NCBI RefSeq assembly: GCF_028765165.1
Contig: NZ_JARADB010000017.1
Coordinates: 1-47,704 of the forward strand
Source of the DNA: Paenibacillus sp. MAHUQ-63
Lineage (GTDB): Bacteria > Bacillota > Bacilli > Paenibacillales > NBRC-103111
DNA: 47,704 bases
Direction: 5' to 3'
The notes beneath the pieces are model-generated. The model had not been told where the DNA came from, ran no database searches, and saw only the letters and a program-made list of their open reading frames with translations. The translations under genes and the position numbers were made by a program. Position 1 is the stretch's first letter; every line of letters starts with the position of its first letter. Positions 25,679 through 33,656 of the stretch are shown here, in pieces.

Positions 25679-26917
25679 TCATTTGATTAATTCCTGACCG
25701 CCCGCCAAGGCGGCCGGATCTTCGCGCTGCGCGATGTGCGGAAACACTTTCACGCGCATCCAAATAATCGAGATTAGCAGCAGAGCCGCCATCATAATGA
25801 AAATCATCGGCAGGCCGAAGCCCGACGCTACCGCTCCCATGCCGAGCGAGCCGGCCAAACCGCCCAACAGCACAGCGCAGTTGACATAGCTGTAAGTCCG
25901 GCTCTCCATGCCTGCCGGCGCGTATTGACGAACGAGCACGTTCATCGACGGCATCATGCCGCCAATACAAGCGCCCGTAAAGAACCTTAGGGCGATTAAC
26001 TGCCATAATTGATGGACGAACGCCTGCGGAACGGCGAAAATGATCGCGCCGAATACGGCATAGACGAAAACCCGGTGCGAGCCGATTCGATCACCGAGCT
26101 TGCCGAGATGCGGGGCGGTGATCATATTCGCAATCCCCATCGCCGCCGAAGTAATGCCGGCAAGCACAACCACATTGTCCGAACCTGTCGCCAATTGCTG
26201 GACATACAGCGGAATAAGCGGCAGCGTGCCGATCATGGCCGCCCGCAGAATGGCCGAGGAGACGAACATCGAGGCCATCGGCTTCCTGGCTACGATCAGC
26301 TTGAAATCCTGCAGCATATCCGTCCTCTCCGCCGATTTCTCCTTCTTCTCGAACGTCTCCCTCACGCCGAAAATGACGATCAGCGCCGCTGCGAAAATAC
26401 TGATTCCGGTATAGAAGAATACCTCCCGCAGACCGAAATGGTCCGCCAATAGCCCGCCTAGCAGCGGCCCGCATATGGTGCCGGCCACAGCTCCCGAATG
26501 CAGGATGCCCAGCGCATACCCGCTGCGCTCTTTGGGCGTATTGGTCGCGGTCAGCGCGACGGCCGCCGGTCCGAATCCGGACAGCACGCCATTGACAAGG
26601 CGCAGCAGGAGCAGCTGCAAGGGGCTGGTGGCGACGCCCATCAACGTGATCGTGACGGCCATCCCGAGGCCGGAGCGCACCAGCATCATTTTGCGCCCGT
26701 ACTTGTCAGCCAGCCTCCCCCACAGGGGTGAAAACAGGAACGCCGTGAGCAGGTTCGCGCCATAGATCATCCCGGACCAGAACAGCACTTTTTTCGGATC
26801 GGTAAGCCCAAGCTCTTGCAAGTACAGCGGTAAAAAAGGGGTAATGGAGCTTGTGGACGCCATCGCCAGAAATTGCCCGACATATAGAATGAACAGGTTG
26901 CGTTTCCATTTATCCAA
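25679..26917 (-). CDS. MFS transporter, probable siderophore exporter
   Basis: The 412-residue protein has twelve membrane segments in two halves, with the MFS motif WGRLADKYGRK between the second and third segments and a cytoplasmic central loop. It belongs to the multidrug-type DHA group. Because it lies between the NIS genes, with gaps of ten bases on both sides, it very likely exports the finished siderophore, as SbnD does in staphyloferrin B producers. The start is TTG with AAGG eight bases upstream. Confidence 0.9.
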   Translation of the reverse strand: MDKWKRNLFILYVGQFLAMASTSSITPFLPLYLQELGLTDPKKVLFWSGMIYGANLLTAFLFSPLWGRLADKYGRKMMLVRSGLGMAVTITLMGVATSPLQLLLLRLVNGVLSGFGPAAVALTATNTPKERSGYALGILHSGAVAGTICGPLLGGLLADHFGLREVFFYTGISIFAAALIVIFGVRETFEKKEKSAERTDMLQDFKLIVARKPMASMFVSSAILRAAMIGTLPLIPLYVQQLATGSDNVVVLAGITSAAMGIANMITAPHLGKLGDRIGSHRVFVYAVFGAIIFAVPQAFVHQLWQLIALRFFTGACIGGMMPSMNVLVRQYAPAGMESRTYSYVNCAVLLGGLAGSLGMGAVASGFGLPMIFIMMAALLLISIIWMRVKVFPHIAQREDPAALAGGQELIK

Positions 26918-26927
26918 GGTAAAGACC

Positions 26928-28691
26928 TTACTCTCTTATGGGATTGGGAATATCGACAAACAGCGGTGTTTCTCCTCTTGCCAAGAAGCAGCTCGTCAAG
27001 TTCGCCTTGGCCGGCAAGCTTTCCCCATGCAGCAAGTCATCGATATAAGTCGTCAGCCGGGCGTCGGCAGCGGAACGCTCCTGCCGCAGCACCGTTTGAA
27101 CGACGCGCCAATAGAGCTCCTCCTCTTCGCGGTTGTAAGCCGCCAGCGTATGAATCAGCGAGCCCAGGTGGTTCACGAAGAAATAGTATTTCGTCCTCAT
27201 CCACGTTGCGGATTCCTCATATAACACCGGGGAGCCCGCTGCGACCAGCGTATGGATCCAATCGGCTTCTGCGGCCTTGCGGCGGTCGATACTGACGCCT
27301 TCCAGATCGCGCACATAGAAGCAGTCAGGCATACCGCCTTTGAGAGATACCAGCGAGTTCTGCAAATGCGCCTCGAATGCAATGCCGTACTCCGCCAACA
27401 TATGCAGCAGAGGCAGCATGGAAATGCGCAAATAACCCGCCAGCCACTCACGCAGATCAGGCAGCTGCCCCGATCCGCTTCGCCGTATCGCTTGGATCAG
27501 CTTCGGCTCGGCTTGTTCGGGCAAGCTCTCCAGCAAGGAGGCCAGCACATACGTGAATGGATTGGGCAAATCCATCGGCCTGTAGATGACCGTGAGGCTG
27601 GAAGCCCATTCCTCGGCGATCCCATCCATCGTTACCCGGCTGTAGCCTGTCTCGGATAGGATCCGGAAGGGGCCCGGTTGCCATTCGTGCCTGATATGGT
27701 GCAGCACCCGTGCCGCATCCATCGTCCGCTCAGCCTGCTCATGCGTATTCACACGCAGCAGATTCGTGATTCGAACGTGCAAGGGCAGCTTGTAACCGTA
27801 TCCTCCCGATGGCTCCCACACGGTTCTTACTGAAGAAGTGGGGTATACGACAGGACCACATAAGCCCAGTGAGACGATCTTCCTTTGAGCGAACATCGGA
27901 TGGAGCTCCGGCTGCTGCATCATATAATCCGCTTGCCACGGATGCATGGGCAGCAAACGATAGCCGCCGGCGGCGTCGCCTAACTGCTGACGGGCATGCA
28001 GGATAACGGATGGCGGAACCGCCCCGGCTTCCCCGTCCAGCCACTCCTCGTAGACGAGCGCTTTGCGCACCGCGAAATAATGCAGCTGGAAGGAAGCCCC
28101 TAGCTCGGGGCTGTATGCGGCAAGCTCGCTGAAATCGAAGCCTTCCGTACATTTCGGGTAGGGATGAAACGGATGTCCGTTATAGAGCGACTGCTCCGAA
28201 CGGACGCATTCCGCTTGCCCCACCTCCAACGCTTGCGGCTGATTCAGATTCAGGTAATGCTCGATGTACAAGCTCATCTTCTTCAAGCTGTTCTCGATTC
28301 TAGTCTTGACGATGCGCTTGTTGGCTTCGCTCGCAGCTCCCTTCTCGCGGAGACTCAGTTCTTCCAGCAGCAGCGCGATCAAACGCTCAACCCCGAGTTC
28401 ACGAAAGAATCCGGCTGGCGAGGCTTCGTAGAAAAAAGCACCGTACACGTGCTGGCCTATGGCCGAATAGTAGGTAATGGCGCCCGTGATCGTCTTGTCG
28501 ATCATAGGCAAATGAAGGATGAACGACTCACCGTTCTTCGGGAAGGAATCGTAATGCCGGAGTCCCGGCAGCGTGGCCCGCGGATCTTTCATCCCTGTTT
28601 CCCTCAAGAAGCTGTTCAGCAATGCGCGAATGGTAGCCCGCTCCGCTAACTCCATACTTTTGGCCGCTGCGTCCGTCTGCTGTTGTAGCAT
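26928..28691 (-). CDS. IucA/IucC-family siderophore synthetase (NIS), first
   Basis: The 587-residue protein has the substrate loop GHPFHPYPKCTEGF, MHPWQADYMM, SSVRTVW followed by the KLPLHVRITNLLRVNT strand, and FEAHLQNSL with RDLEGVSIDR near the C-terminus. These mark it as an NIS ligase, here probably the one that makes the first amide between the amine and a carboxylate. It has a GAGGGAG site and starts 20 bases after the aminotransferase stop. Specificity cannot be read from the sequence alone. Confidence 0.94.
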   Translation of the reverse strand: MLQQQTDAAAKSMELAERATIRALLNSFLRETGMKDPRATLPGLRHYDSFPKNGESFILHLPMIDKTITGAITYYSAIGQHVYGAFFYEASPAGFFRELGVERLIALLLEELSLREKGAASEANKRIVKTRIENSLKKMSLYIEHYLNLNQPQALEVGQAECVRSEQSLYNGHPFHPYPKCTEGFDFSELAAYSPELGASFQLHYFAVRKALVYEEWLDGEAGAVPPSVILHARQQLGDAAGGYRLLPMHPWQADYMMQQPELHPMFAQRKIVSLGLCGPVVYPTSSVRTVWEPSGGYGYKLPLHVRITNLLRVNTHEQAERTMDAARVLHHIRHEWQPGPFRILSETGYSRVTMDGIAEEWASSLTVIYRPMDLPNPFTYVLASLLESLPEQAEPKLIQAIRRSGSGQLPDLREWLAGYLRISMLPLLHMLAEYGIAFEAHLQNSLVSLKGGMPDCFYVRDLEGVSIDRRKAAEADWIHTLVAAGSPVLYEESATWMRTKYYFFVNHLGSLIHTLAAYNREEEELYWRVVQTVLRQERSAADARLTTYIDDLLHGESLPAKANLTSCFLARGETPLFVDIPNPIRE

Positions 28692-28711
28692 CTATGCTCC
28701 CTCGCTTTCCG

Positions 28712-30079
28712 TTACGCGTCCAAAGCTGCGCAAGCGGCATGGACAGCCTCGCTGAACAATCCGGCAATATCATCCAATTGCTCCTGCGTCACGATGAGCG
28801 GCGGCAGGAAGCGCATGACGGCGGAATGTCTGCCGCCAACCTCGAGAATGACGCCGCGCTTGAGGCATTCCTTCTGAATTTGGCTGGCCAGTTTAGGGTG
28901 CTGCGGATAATGACCCAATCGATCGGGCTGACCGCTTGCATGCACGATTTCAACGCCGACCATCAACCCTCTGCCGCGCACGTCGCCAATGCAGTTCACA
29001 TCCTGCTTCAGCTCGTTCAGCCGCATGCGCAGATGCCGGCCTAGCTGCTCCACCTTGGCGGGAATATTATGCTCTTTGATATATTTCAATGTGGCCAGAC
29101 CGGCTGCCATCGCCATCTGATTGCCCCGGAACGTGCCGATGTGCGCTCCCGGCTGCCATACGTCTAACTTGGCATTATAAATAACGACCGACAGCGGCAA
29201 AGAACCGCCGATCGCTTTCGAGAGAACCAACACGTCCGGGATGATTCCGGCATGTTCGAAAGCAAACAGCTTCCCGGTGCGTCCAAGTCCGGTTTGCACC
29301 TCATCGATGATGAGCGGAATATTCCGCTCCTGCGTAATTCTGCGCATCTCGCGAACCCATTCCACAGGTGCGGGTATCGATCCGCCTTCGCCCTGCACGA
29401 CTTCGAAAATCATCCCGGCAGGCGTAACGATGCCGCTCTCGGGATCATCGAGCAAGTTCTCGATGTAGCGCGAACTGATCTGGTGCGTCTGCTCGCCGCC
29501 GACGCCGAACGGGCAGCGGTACGCATAAGGATAAGGCATGAAGTGCACATCCGGGATGAGCCCGTTCACCTTCTCCTTCTGCCCGAGCGTGCCGCTCAAA
29601 CTCATCGCCGCGTGCGTCGAACCGTGATACCCTCCCTGGAAGGAGAGGATGCTGCGGTTGCCTGTCGCGGTTTTGACCAGCTTGATCGCCGCTTCAATCG
29701 CATCGCCCCCCGTGGGACCGCAGAATTGGATGCGCGCGTTTCTCGCGAACTCCTCCGGCAGGCTGGCGAACACCTCATCCACGAACTGCTCCTTCAGCGG
29801 CGTCATCAAATCCAGCGTATGCAGCGGCCGCTTGCTGTCCAGCATCTGTTTGATCGCCTCGACGACGACAGGATGATTATGACCGAGCGCAAGCGTCCCG
29901 GCACCGGCAAGGCAATCGTAGTACACCCTGCCGTCCATATCTTTTACGTAAATTCCCTCCGCTTCTTGAATCGCGATCGGCAGCCTTCTCGGGTATGTTC
30001 TTGCATTCGATTCCCGCTTGGATTGGCTTTCCAGATAACGTGTATTTTGGGACTGTTCCGTGACAGTAAGATGAACCAT
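28712..30079 (-). CDS. L-2,4-diaminobutyrate:2-oxoglutarate aminotransferase
   Basis: This fold-type I PLP enzyme makes L-2,4-diaminobutyrate from aspartate semialdehyde and glutamate. Visible are GGDAIEAAIKL, FQGGYHGSTHAAM, LIIDEVQTGLGRTGKLFAFEH and the PLP lysine in VLSKAIGGSLPLSVV. It most resembles RhbA/EctB-type enzymes. I start it at the ATG at 30079 with AAGGAG eight bases before; a GTG nine bases upstream is too near the site. It is the first gene of the siderophore operon, right after a perfect Fur box. No diaminobutyrate decarboxylase (RhbB) follows, so diaminobutyrate itself, not diaminopropane, is probably the scaffold. Confidence 0.9.
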   Translation of the reverse strand: MVHLTVTEQSQNTRYLESQSKRESNARTYPRRLPIAIQEAEGIYVKDMDGRVYYDCLAGAGTLALGHNHPVVVEAIKQMLDSKRPLHTLDLMTPLKEQFVDEVFASLPEEFARNARIQFCGPTGGDAIEAAIKLVKTATGNRSILSFQGGYHGSTHAAMSLSGTLGQKEKVNGLIPDVHFMPYPYAYRCPFGVGGEQTHQISSRYIENLLDDPESGIVTPAGMIFEVVQGEGGSIPAPVEWVREMRRITQERNIPLIIDEVQTGLGRTGKLFAFEHAGIIPDVLVLSKAIGGSLPLSVVIYNAKLDVWQPGAHIGTFRGNQMAMAAGLATLKYIKEHNIPAKVEQLGRHLRMRLNELKQDVNCIGDVRGRGLMVGVEIVHASGQPDRLGHYPQHPKLASQIQKECLKRGVILEVGGRHSAVMRFLPPLIVTQEQLDDIAGLFSEAVHAACAALDA

Positions 30080-30136
30080 GATCTTCACTCCTTAGTATCT
30101 TGTCTGCAGGTCAACGTCATCGTGACTTATCATCAC

Positions 30137-30155
30137 GATAATGATAATCATTATC
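30137..30155 (-). promoter_or_regulatory. Fur box of the siderophore operon
   Basis: GATAATGATAATCATTATC matches the classic 19-bp Fur box at all positions. It lies 58 bases before the ATG of the aminotransferase. When iron is plentiful Fur should silence the whole run to 19874. A clear -35/-10 pair is not obvious around it. Confidence 0.95.
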
Positions 30156-30220
30156 AGTAAACCTGCATTAAGAATACCAAGGAGTCCTAGCATAGTAAAT
30201 TCTCCGATTAGATAATGTCA

Positions 30221-30697
30221 TTACTCCGATTGGAGTACGACCTTGTCATGAATGTCCCCCCTCTGCATCATTTGTTTAACGGCATAAATGAAATCCGCAC
30301 CCGAATCCTCGATGCCCAGCGCCTTTTTCATATTCTGAATATGCTTCTTGACCGTGTTCACACTAACGAACAACTCATCGGCAATTCGCTTAATTGAATA
30401 ATGGTTGCACAGCATATCGGCGATTTGGCGCTGCCTCTCGCTCAGCCTATCCTTCGTCCCCGCCGGCGGAAGCCCGTAACTATGCCCGTGCCCGCTTCTC
30501 TCCCCGGAGGCTGCCGTCGAAACAAGCCGATCTTCCAGACTGGCTCCTCCGTATTCAATAGTCACTTTCACCGAATCATTGATTTGGAGCCGCATCACCT
30601 GATCGACCACGATTTGATGCAGATCGACTAACTTAGCTCGCGCCCGTTCATCCGTGGCACTGGAATCAATGGTCATTCGCACTTTGGTTATGGTCAT
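30221..30697 (-). CDS. LuxR/GerE-type regulator beside the siderophore operon
   Basis: The 158-residue protein has an unrecognised N-terminal part (about 1-80) and a C-terminal LuxR helix-turn-helix, LSERQRQIADMLCNHYSIKRIADELFVSVNTVKKHIQN, at about 84-122. It lacks a response-regulator receiver domain. GGAGAG precedes the ATG. It follows the AraC-SBP gene by 33 bases, so both are probably in one Fur-controlled transcript, and it sits directly upstream of the siderophore promoter, suggesting a second layer of control on that operon. Confidence 0.82.
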   Translation of the reverse strand: MTITKVRMTIDSSATDERARAKLVDLHQIVVDQVMRLQINDSVKVTIEYGGASLEDRLVSTAASGERSGHGHSYGLPPAGTKDRLSERQRQIADMLCNHYSIKRIADELFVSVNTVKKHIQNMKKALGIEDSGADFIYAVKQMMQRGDIHDKVVLQSE

Positions 30698-30730
30698 GTC
30701 TTATCTCTCCATCCCGTATGTAGTAAGAGG

Positions 30731-32683
30731 TTATCTAGATTGAAGCGGCCCGTGACGCAGCAGGCTTTCAGCGATTTCATCCACAATAAGGTCGATGGCT
30801 ATCGGCCCATAGTAGCCGATCCACATTGTCGTATTAACGGTATAGACATGATTGGCTTGTACGGCTCTCAGCCTTTTCCAACCTTCGGATTTGCAATATT
30901 CGCCAATCAATTCGCAGTTGGAGTCATCCGTCAGAAGGAATAAATGATCCACATTTTGCAGCTCCTCAAGCGTCGTCCATCGGCTCGATGGCATCTCGGC
31001 ACTGGCGCAAACCGGAGGCTGCATCCCCAAATCTCCGTACAAAATATCCGCTGTACGATGCGCCTGCGTGTGCAGCCGAAGCTGATTGTCGCGCGGTCTG
31101 ATTAAAGCGACGGTCTCGCTGCCTAATCTGGCGGCAAGCTCCCTCCGCAGCAAGGCAGCTTTCTCATTGTACGCTGCCAGAACGTCCGGCACCTCCTGCT
31201 CCTTGCCCAAAATTTGACCGAACGTACGGAGCGTAGAACGCCAATCCGCGTTCCGTTCCAGTTGCAGCGTCGGGGCAATCTTGACCAACTCGTCATACAC
31301 TTCCGCTTGCAACTCCGTACAGACGATCAGATCGGGGGCTGCCAGGCGAATGGCCTCCAGATCCGGCTTCTCCTTCGTTCCCATAACTTTGACATCATCC
31401 AGCATATGAGAAACATAGGCAGGGAATGTCGAAGCATCGCTAGTTGTGATAACGCTCCCGCAAGGCTGCTTGCCCAGTGCCAGCAGTTGATCGATGTACT
31501 GCGCATCCAGGACGATAATATGGTCCGGTGTTTGGCCGAGCGTCAATTGGCCCCTTGCGTGGTCAATCTTCCGTTCCGCCTGCACAACTGCACTTCCCTT
31601 CAAGGTCGCATCCGTTGGAGAAGTCCGGCTCTCATAGACGCTTCGTGCGCTTGCCAAAGTCGGCAGCGCGCATACGCTAAGAAGCAGGGATAGTGTAAGT
31701 ATGAAGCTGACCGCTATGGAAGCTCTAGTGCCGGAATAGGTGTAGCGCGGATTTCCACCACGCTCTTGAAAATGATTTTCATCCTCACTCAACTCACTAT
31801 ACGATTGCAATTTACTGGGAACAATGGGCAATTGCGACGGTTGCAATGGATTATGACGACAGCGCTCCGCTTGGCTGAACTGCTCCCTGAAGCGGCCAGG
31901 GGAGACGCCGATGTGCTTCTTGAATATCCGGCCAAAATAGTAGCTGTCCATATATCCGATATCCTCTGCGATTTGGGCCAGCGGTACATCCGTGTGCTGC
32001 AATAGCGATTTGGCCCTGCTGAGCCGCAGCTGAATCAAGTAATCCATCGGCCCCATGCCGACCTTGGCCTTGAACAGCCGCTGTAATTGGCGCGCATTGC
32101 AGTCCAGCAGCTCCGCCAGCCCCTGCAGCGTCATCTGTTCGGCGTAATGCTCCTGCATATAGCGGATGGCTTGGCCGACCGGCTCCGGGCCGGTCATCTC
32201 GCCGCCCTGCTCCTGCACTTGCTCCAGCCATTCATAGATCATCTGATGGAAAATCGCTTTGACATGGAACTTACCCAGCATATCCATCTGCATCCACAGA
32301 CGGTGCATGTCTTCCATTCTTGAGAACAAAGCAAGCGGCTGCCGGGGTACGAACCCGAATTGCTGGTTAAACGGATTGCTTCTCTCCTGCAGGCGCAGCA
32401 GCTCCTTGCGGGACGGCAGCGTCAGCACTGCTTTATAGAACACCATAAAGTATTCGAAGGTCTCCGAGACATTCACAATATCCAGAAAAGTGCCCTTGCC
32501 TGCATGACAAATATGGCATTTATCGGCTGCATATACGATATTGTCGAGCAGAATTTGGGCACGCCCCCGCGATGCATATACGAATACGCTGGCCGGAAGC
32601 TGGTAGCCATGCACGTGTTCGCCAGGCTGAAGAATGGTGCGGCGCACATCCAGCACTTTAAGCGCTGCATGATTCCACAACAT
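30731..32683 (-). CDS. AraC regulator fused through a membrane segment to a siderophore-binding-protein domain
   Basis: This 650-residue protein has three parts: an AraC-type N-terminal domain with the double helix-turn-helix (about 168-270), one hydrophobic segment (about 322-346, FILTLSLLLSVCALP ending in LASA) and a C-terminal Fe3+-siderophore-binding domain (about 360-650) of the FecB/FhuD type, with DHIIVLDAQYIDQLLALG. Btr of B. subtilis is a similar AraC-SBP fusion sensing bacillibactin, but without a membrane segment as far as I know. Here the segment resembles a signal peptide, so the sensing part may lie outside the cell. The start is the ATG at 32683 after AGGAG; the longer frame begins inside the promoter. 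Confidence 0.87.
   Translation of the reverse strand: MLWNHAALKVLDVRRTILQPGEHVHGYQLPASVFVYASRGRAQILLDNIVYAADKCHICHAGKGTFLDIVNVSETFEYFMVFYKAVLTLPSRKELLRLQERSNPFNQQFGFVPRQPLALFSRMEDMHRLWMQMDMLGKFHVKAIFHQMIYEWLEQVQEQGGEMTGPEPVGQAIRYMQEHYAEQMTLQGLAELLDCNARQLQRLFKAKVGMGPMDYLIQLRLSRAKSLLQHTDVPLAQIAEDIGYMDSYYFGRIFKKHIGVSPGRFREQFSQAERCRHNPLQPSQLPIVPSKLQSYSELSEDENHFQERGGNPRYTYSGTRASIAVSFILTLSLLLSVCALPTLASARSVYESRTSPTDATLKGSAVVQAERKIDHARGQLTLGQTPDHIIVLDAQYIDQLLALGKQPCGSVITTSDASTFPAYVSHMLDDVKVMGTKEKPDLEAIRLAAPDLIVCTELQAEVYDELVKIAPTLQLERNADWRSTLRTFGQILGKEQEVPDVLAAYNEKAALLRRELAARLGSETVALIRPRDNQLRLHTQAHRTADILYGDLGMQPPVCASAEMPSSRWTTLEELQNVDHLFLLTDDSNCELIGEYCKSEGWKRLRAVQANHVYTVNTTMWIGYYGPIAIDLIVDEIAESLLRHGPLQSR
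31767..31781 (-). promoter_or_regulatory. Fur-box-like palindrome inside the AraC-SBP gene
   Basis: TGAAAATGATTTTCA is a perfect 7-1-7 palindrome and agrees with the Fur 7-1-7 core TGATAATnATTATCA in all but two paired positions. It lies in the coding sequence of the linker just before the membrane segment. It could be an active internal operator or a leftover of the promoter of a once-separate SBP gene. Confidence 0.45.
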
Positions 32684-32756
32684 GATTTGCTCCTGAAAAG
32701 ACAACTTCCCGTACACCCCCTGGCATAAGTTGGATGAGAAGCAATTCAATAGCCTT

Positions 32757-32785
32757 ATTATATTGATACTGATAATCAATATCAA
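32757..32785 (-). promoter_or_regulatory. Promoter with Fur box for the AraC-SBP gene
   Basis: TTGATA (32785-32780) and TATAAT (32762-32757) are 17 bases apart on the minus strand, an excellent sigma-A promoter. A Fur box, GATACTGATAATCAATATC at 32765-32783 (17 of 19 consensus bases), fills the space between them. This start of transcription is about 75 bases before the ATG. Fur binding would block RNA polymerase directly. Confidence 0.88.
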
Positions 32786-32845
32786 TTAAAACTTCCAACC
32801 CTTTTCCAATCGATAGGAACGGCCTGTTATCCGGGGCATCAAGCC

Positions 32846-32919
32846 TAACTGGAATTTCCCCTGTTAGTACAGTGGAATGAACCTCTTTCTGACGTGATAA
32901 CTGGAGAGTCTCCTGCTAA
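32846..32919. repeat. Two further copies of the 21-bp palindromic repeat
   Basis: Copies at 32846-32866 (TAACTGGAATTTCCCCTGTTA) minus one base of flank and at 32898-32919 match the family seen at 488-674. They fill part of the 428-base gap between the AraC-SBP promoter and rhodanese. No gene is seen between 32786 and 33111. Confidence 0.6.
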
Positions 32920-32985
32920 ATTCCATGTATAAGGCACCCTCGGCCGTCAATCGTTATTTTAACTGGCGATATTCCTGCACAGGGC

Positions 32986-33034
32986 AAAAAAAAAGATGCC
33001 CCAAACCATACTGAACGACGACACGTAGGGGCAC
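32986..33034 (-). terminator. Terminator after the rhodanese gene
   Basis: On the minus strand GTGCCCC (33034-33028) can pair with GGGGCAT (33002-32996) across a long loop, followed by nine Ts. The stem is short (seven pairs, one G-U) but the T-run is strong. The 5' arm is also part of the insertion-sequence-end-like palindrome at 33025-33063. Confidence 0.55.
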
Positions 33035-33063
33035 TTTTACCAAAGTGTCTATCCTATGGGTCA
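33025..33063. repeat. Second, diverged copy of the 75-120 palindrome
   Basis: The string agtgtctatccta[t/c]gggtca is shared with 101-120 apart from one base, and the upstream arm gtaggggcacttt matches gtaggagacacttt. It probably is a remnant of the same insertion sequence end, now lying between the rhodanese stop and its T-run. Confidence 0.55.
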
Positions 33064-33111
33064 TCATTCCAAGCATGGCTTGAAGACATCTTTCTAAAAC
33101 GTTACTTGCCG

Positions 33112-33549
33112 TTATCCGACGAGTGGAGCCGCCTGCCCCAACGTGCCCTCCACTTCGTTGCCTTCCTTGCGCCAATACTCGATACCTCCGAGCATTTCTT
33201 TCACGCGGAAGCCAAGTCCGGACAGCCGGGCGGCACCTTTCGTAGCACCGTTACATGCCGGTCCCCAGCAGTAGACGACAATCACTTGCTCTTTGGACAA
33301 GTGGGCCGTAGCCGCTTCATTGATCTGGTTGGACGGCAAATTGATCGCACCCGGAATGTGGCATTCCTCGTAGGCTTTGCTGCTGCGAACGTCGATCAAC
33401 ACGAAATCGTTCAGCCCATGCTGCAGGTCGTATCGCACATCGGCGACATCCGTTTCGACTGACAATTTATTCATATAATGACGATGCACAGCTTCCGGGG
33501 ATGCAGCGGGTGTTTCCAATACGAGCGAAAATACAGGTTGTTGATTCAT
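33112..33549 (-). CDS. Rhodanese-like sulphurtransferase
   Basis: The 145-residue protein has one rhodanese domain: DFVLIDVRSSKAYEECHIPGAINLP, then the active-site strand VIVVYCWGPACNGATKGA. Cys94 is the likely persulphide-carrying cysteine, in the loop CWGPAC, which with Cys99 resembles the variant YCWGPxCN group. Such enzymes transfer sulphane sulphur to cyanide or thiols. A TGGAGGTT site precedes the ATG. The gene follows a LysR gene by about 100 bases and may be its target. Confidence 0.92.
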   Translation of the reverse strand: MNQQPVFSLVLETPAASPEAVHRHYMNKLSVETDVADVRYDLQHGLNDFVLIDVRSSKAYEECHIPGAINLPSNQINEAATAHLSKEQVIVVYCWGPACNGATKGAARLSGLGFRVKEMLGGIEYWRKEGNEVEGTLGQAAPLVG

Positions 33550-33631
33550 ATTCGATAACCTCCATCAAGTTGGTTTTTTACAAGCACTGAATGACTTGAG
33601 ATGACTATAACACAGTCCCCAACTTTGGAGT

Positions 33632-33649
33632 TATCGATAATAATCGATA
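33632..33649. promoter_or_regulatory. 18-bp palindrome between lysR and rhodanese genes
   Basis: TATCGAT and ATCGATA are perfect 7-base arms around AATA, just after the lysR stop and about 83 bases before the rhodanese ATG. An interrupted palindrome of the T-N11-A kind is typical of LysR operators, so it is a candidate site for the neighbouring regulator. No experiment or second copy supports it here. Confidence 0.45.
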
Positions 33650-33656
33650 GTATACT

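Noticed and set aside
32684..32785. Longer N-terminus of the AraC-SBP protein from 32785
   Set aside because: The extra codons cover the -35, Fur box and -10 of the gene's own promoter, so they cannot be in the message.
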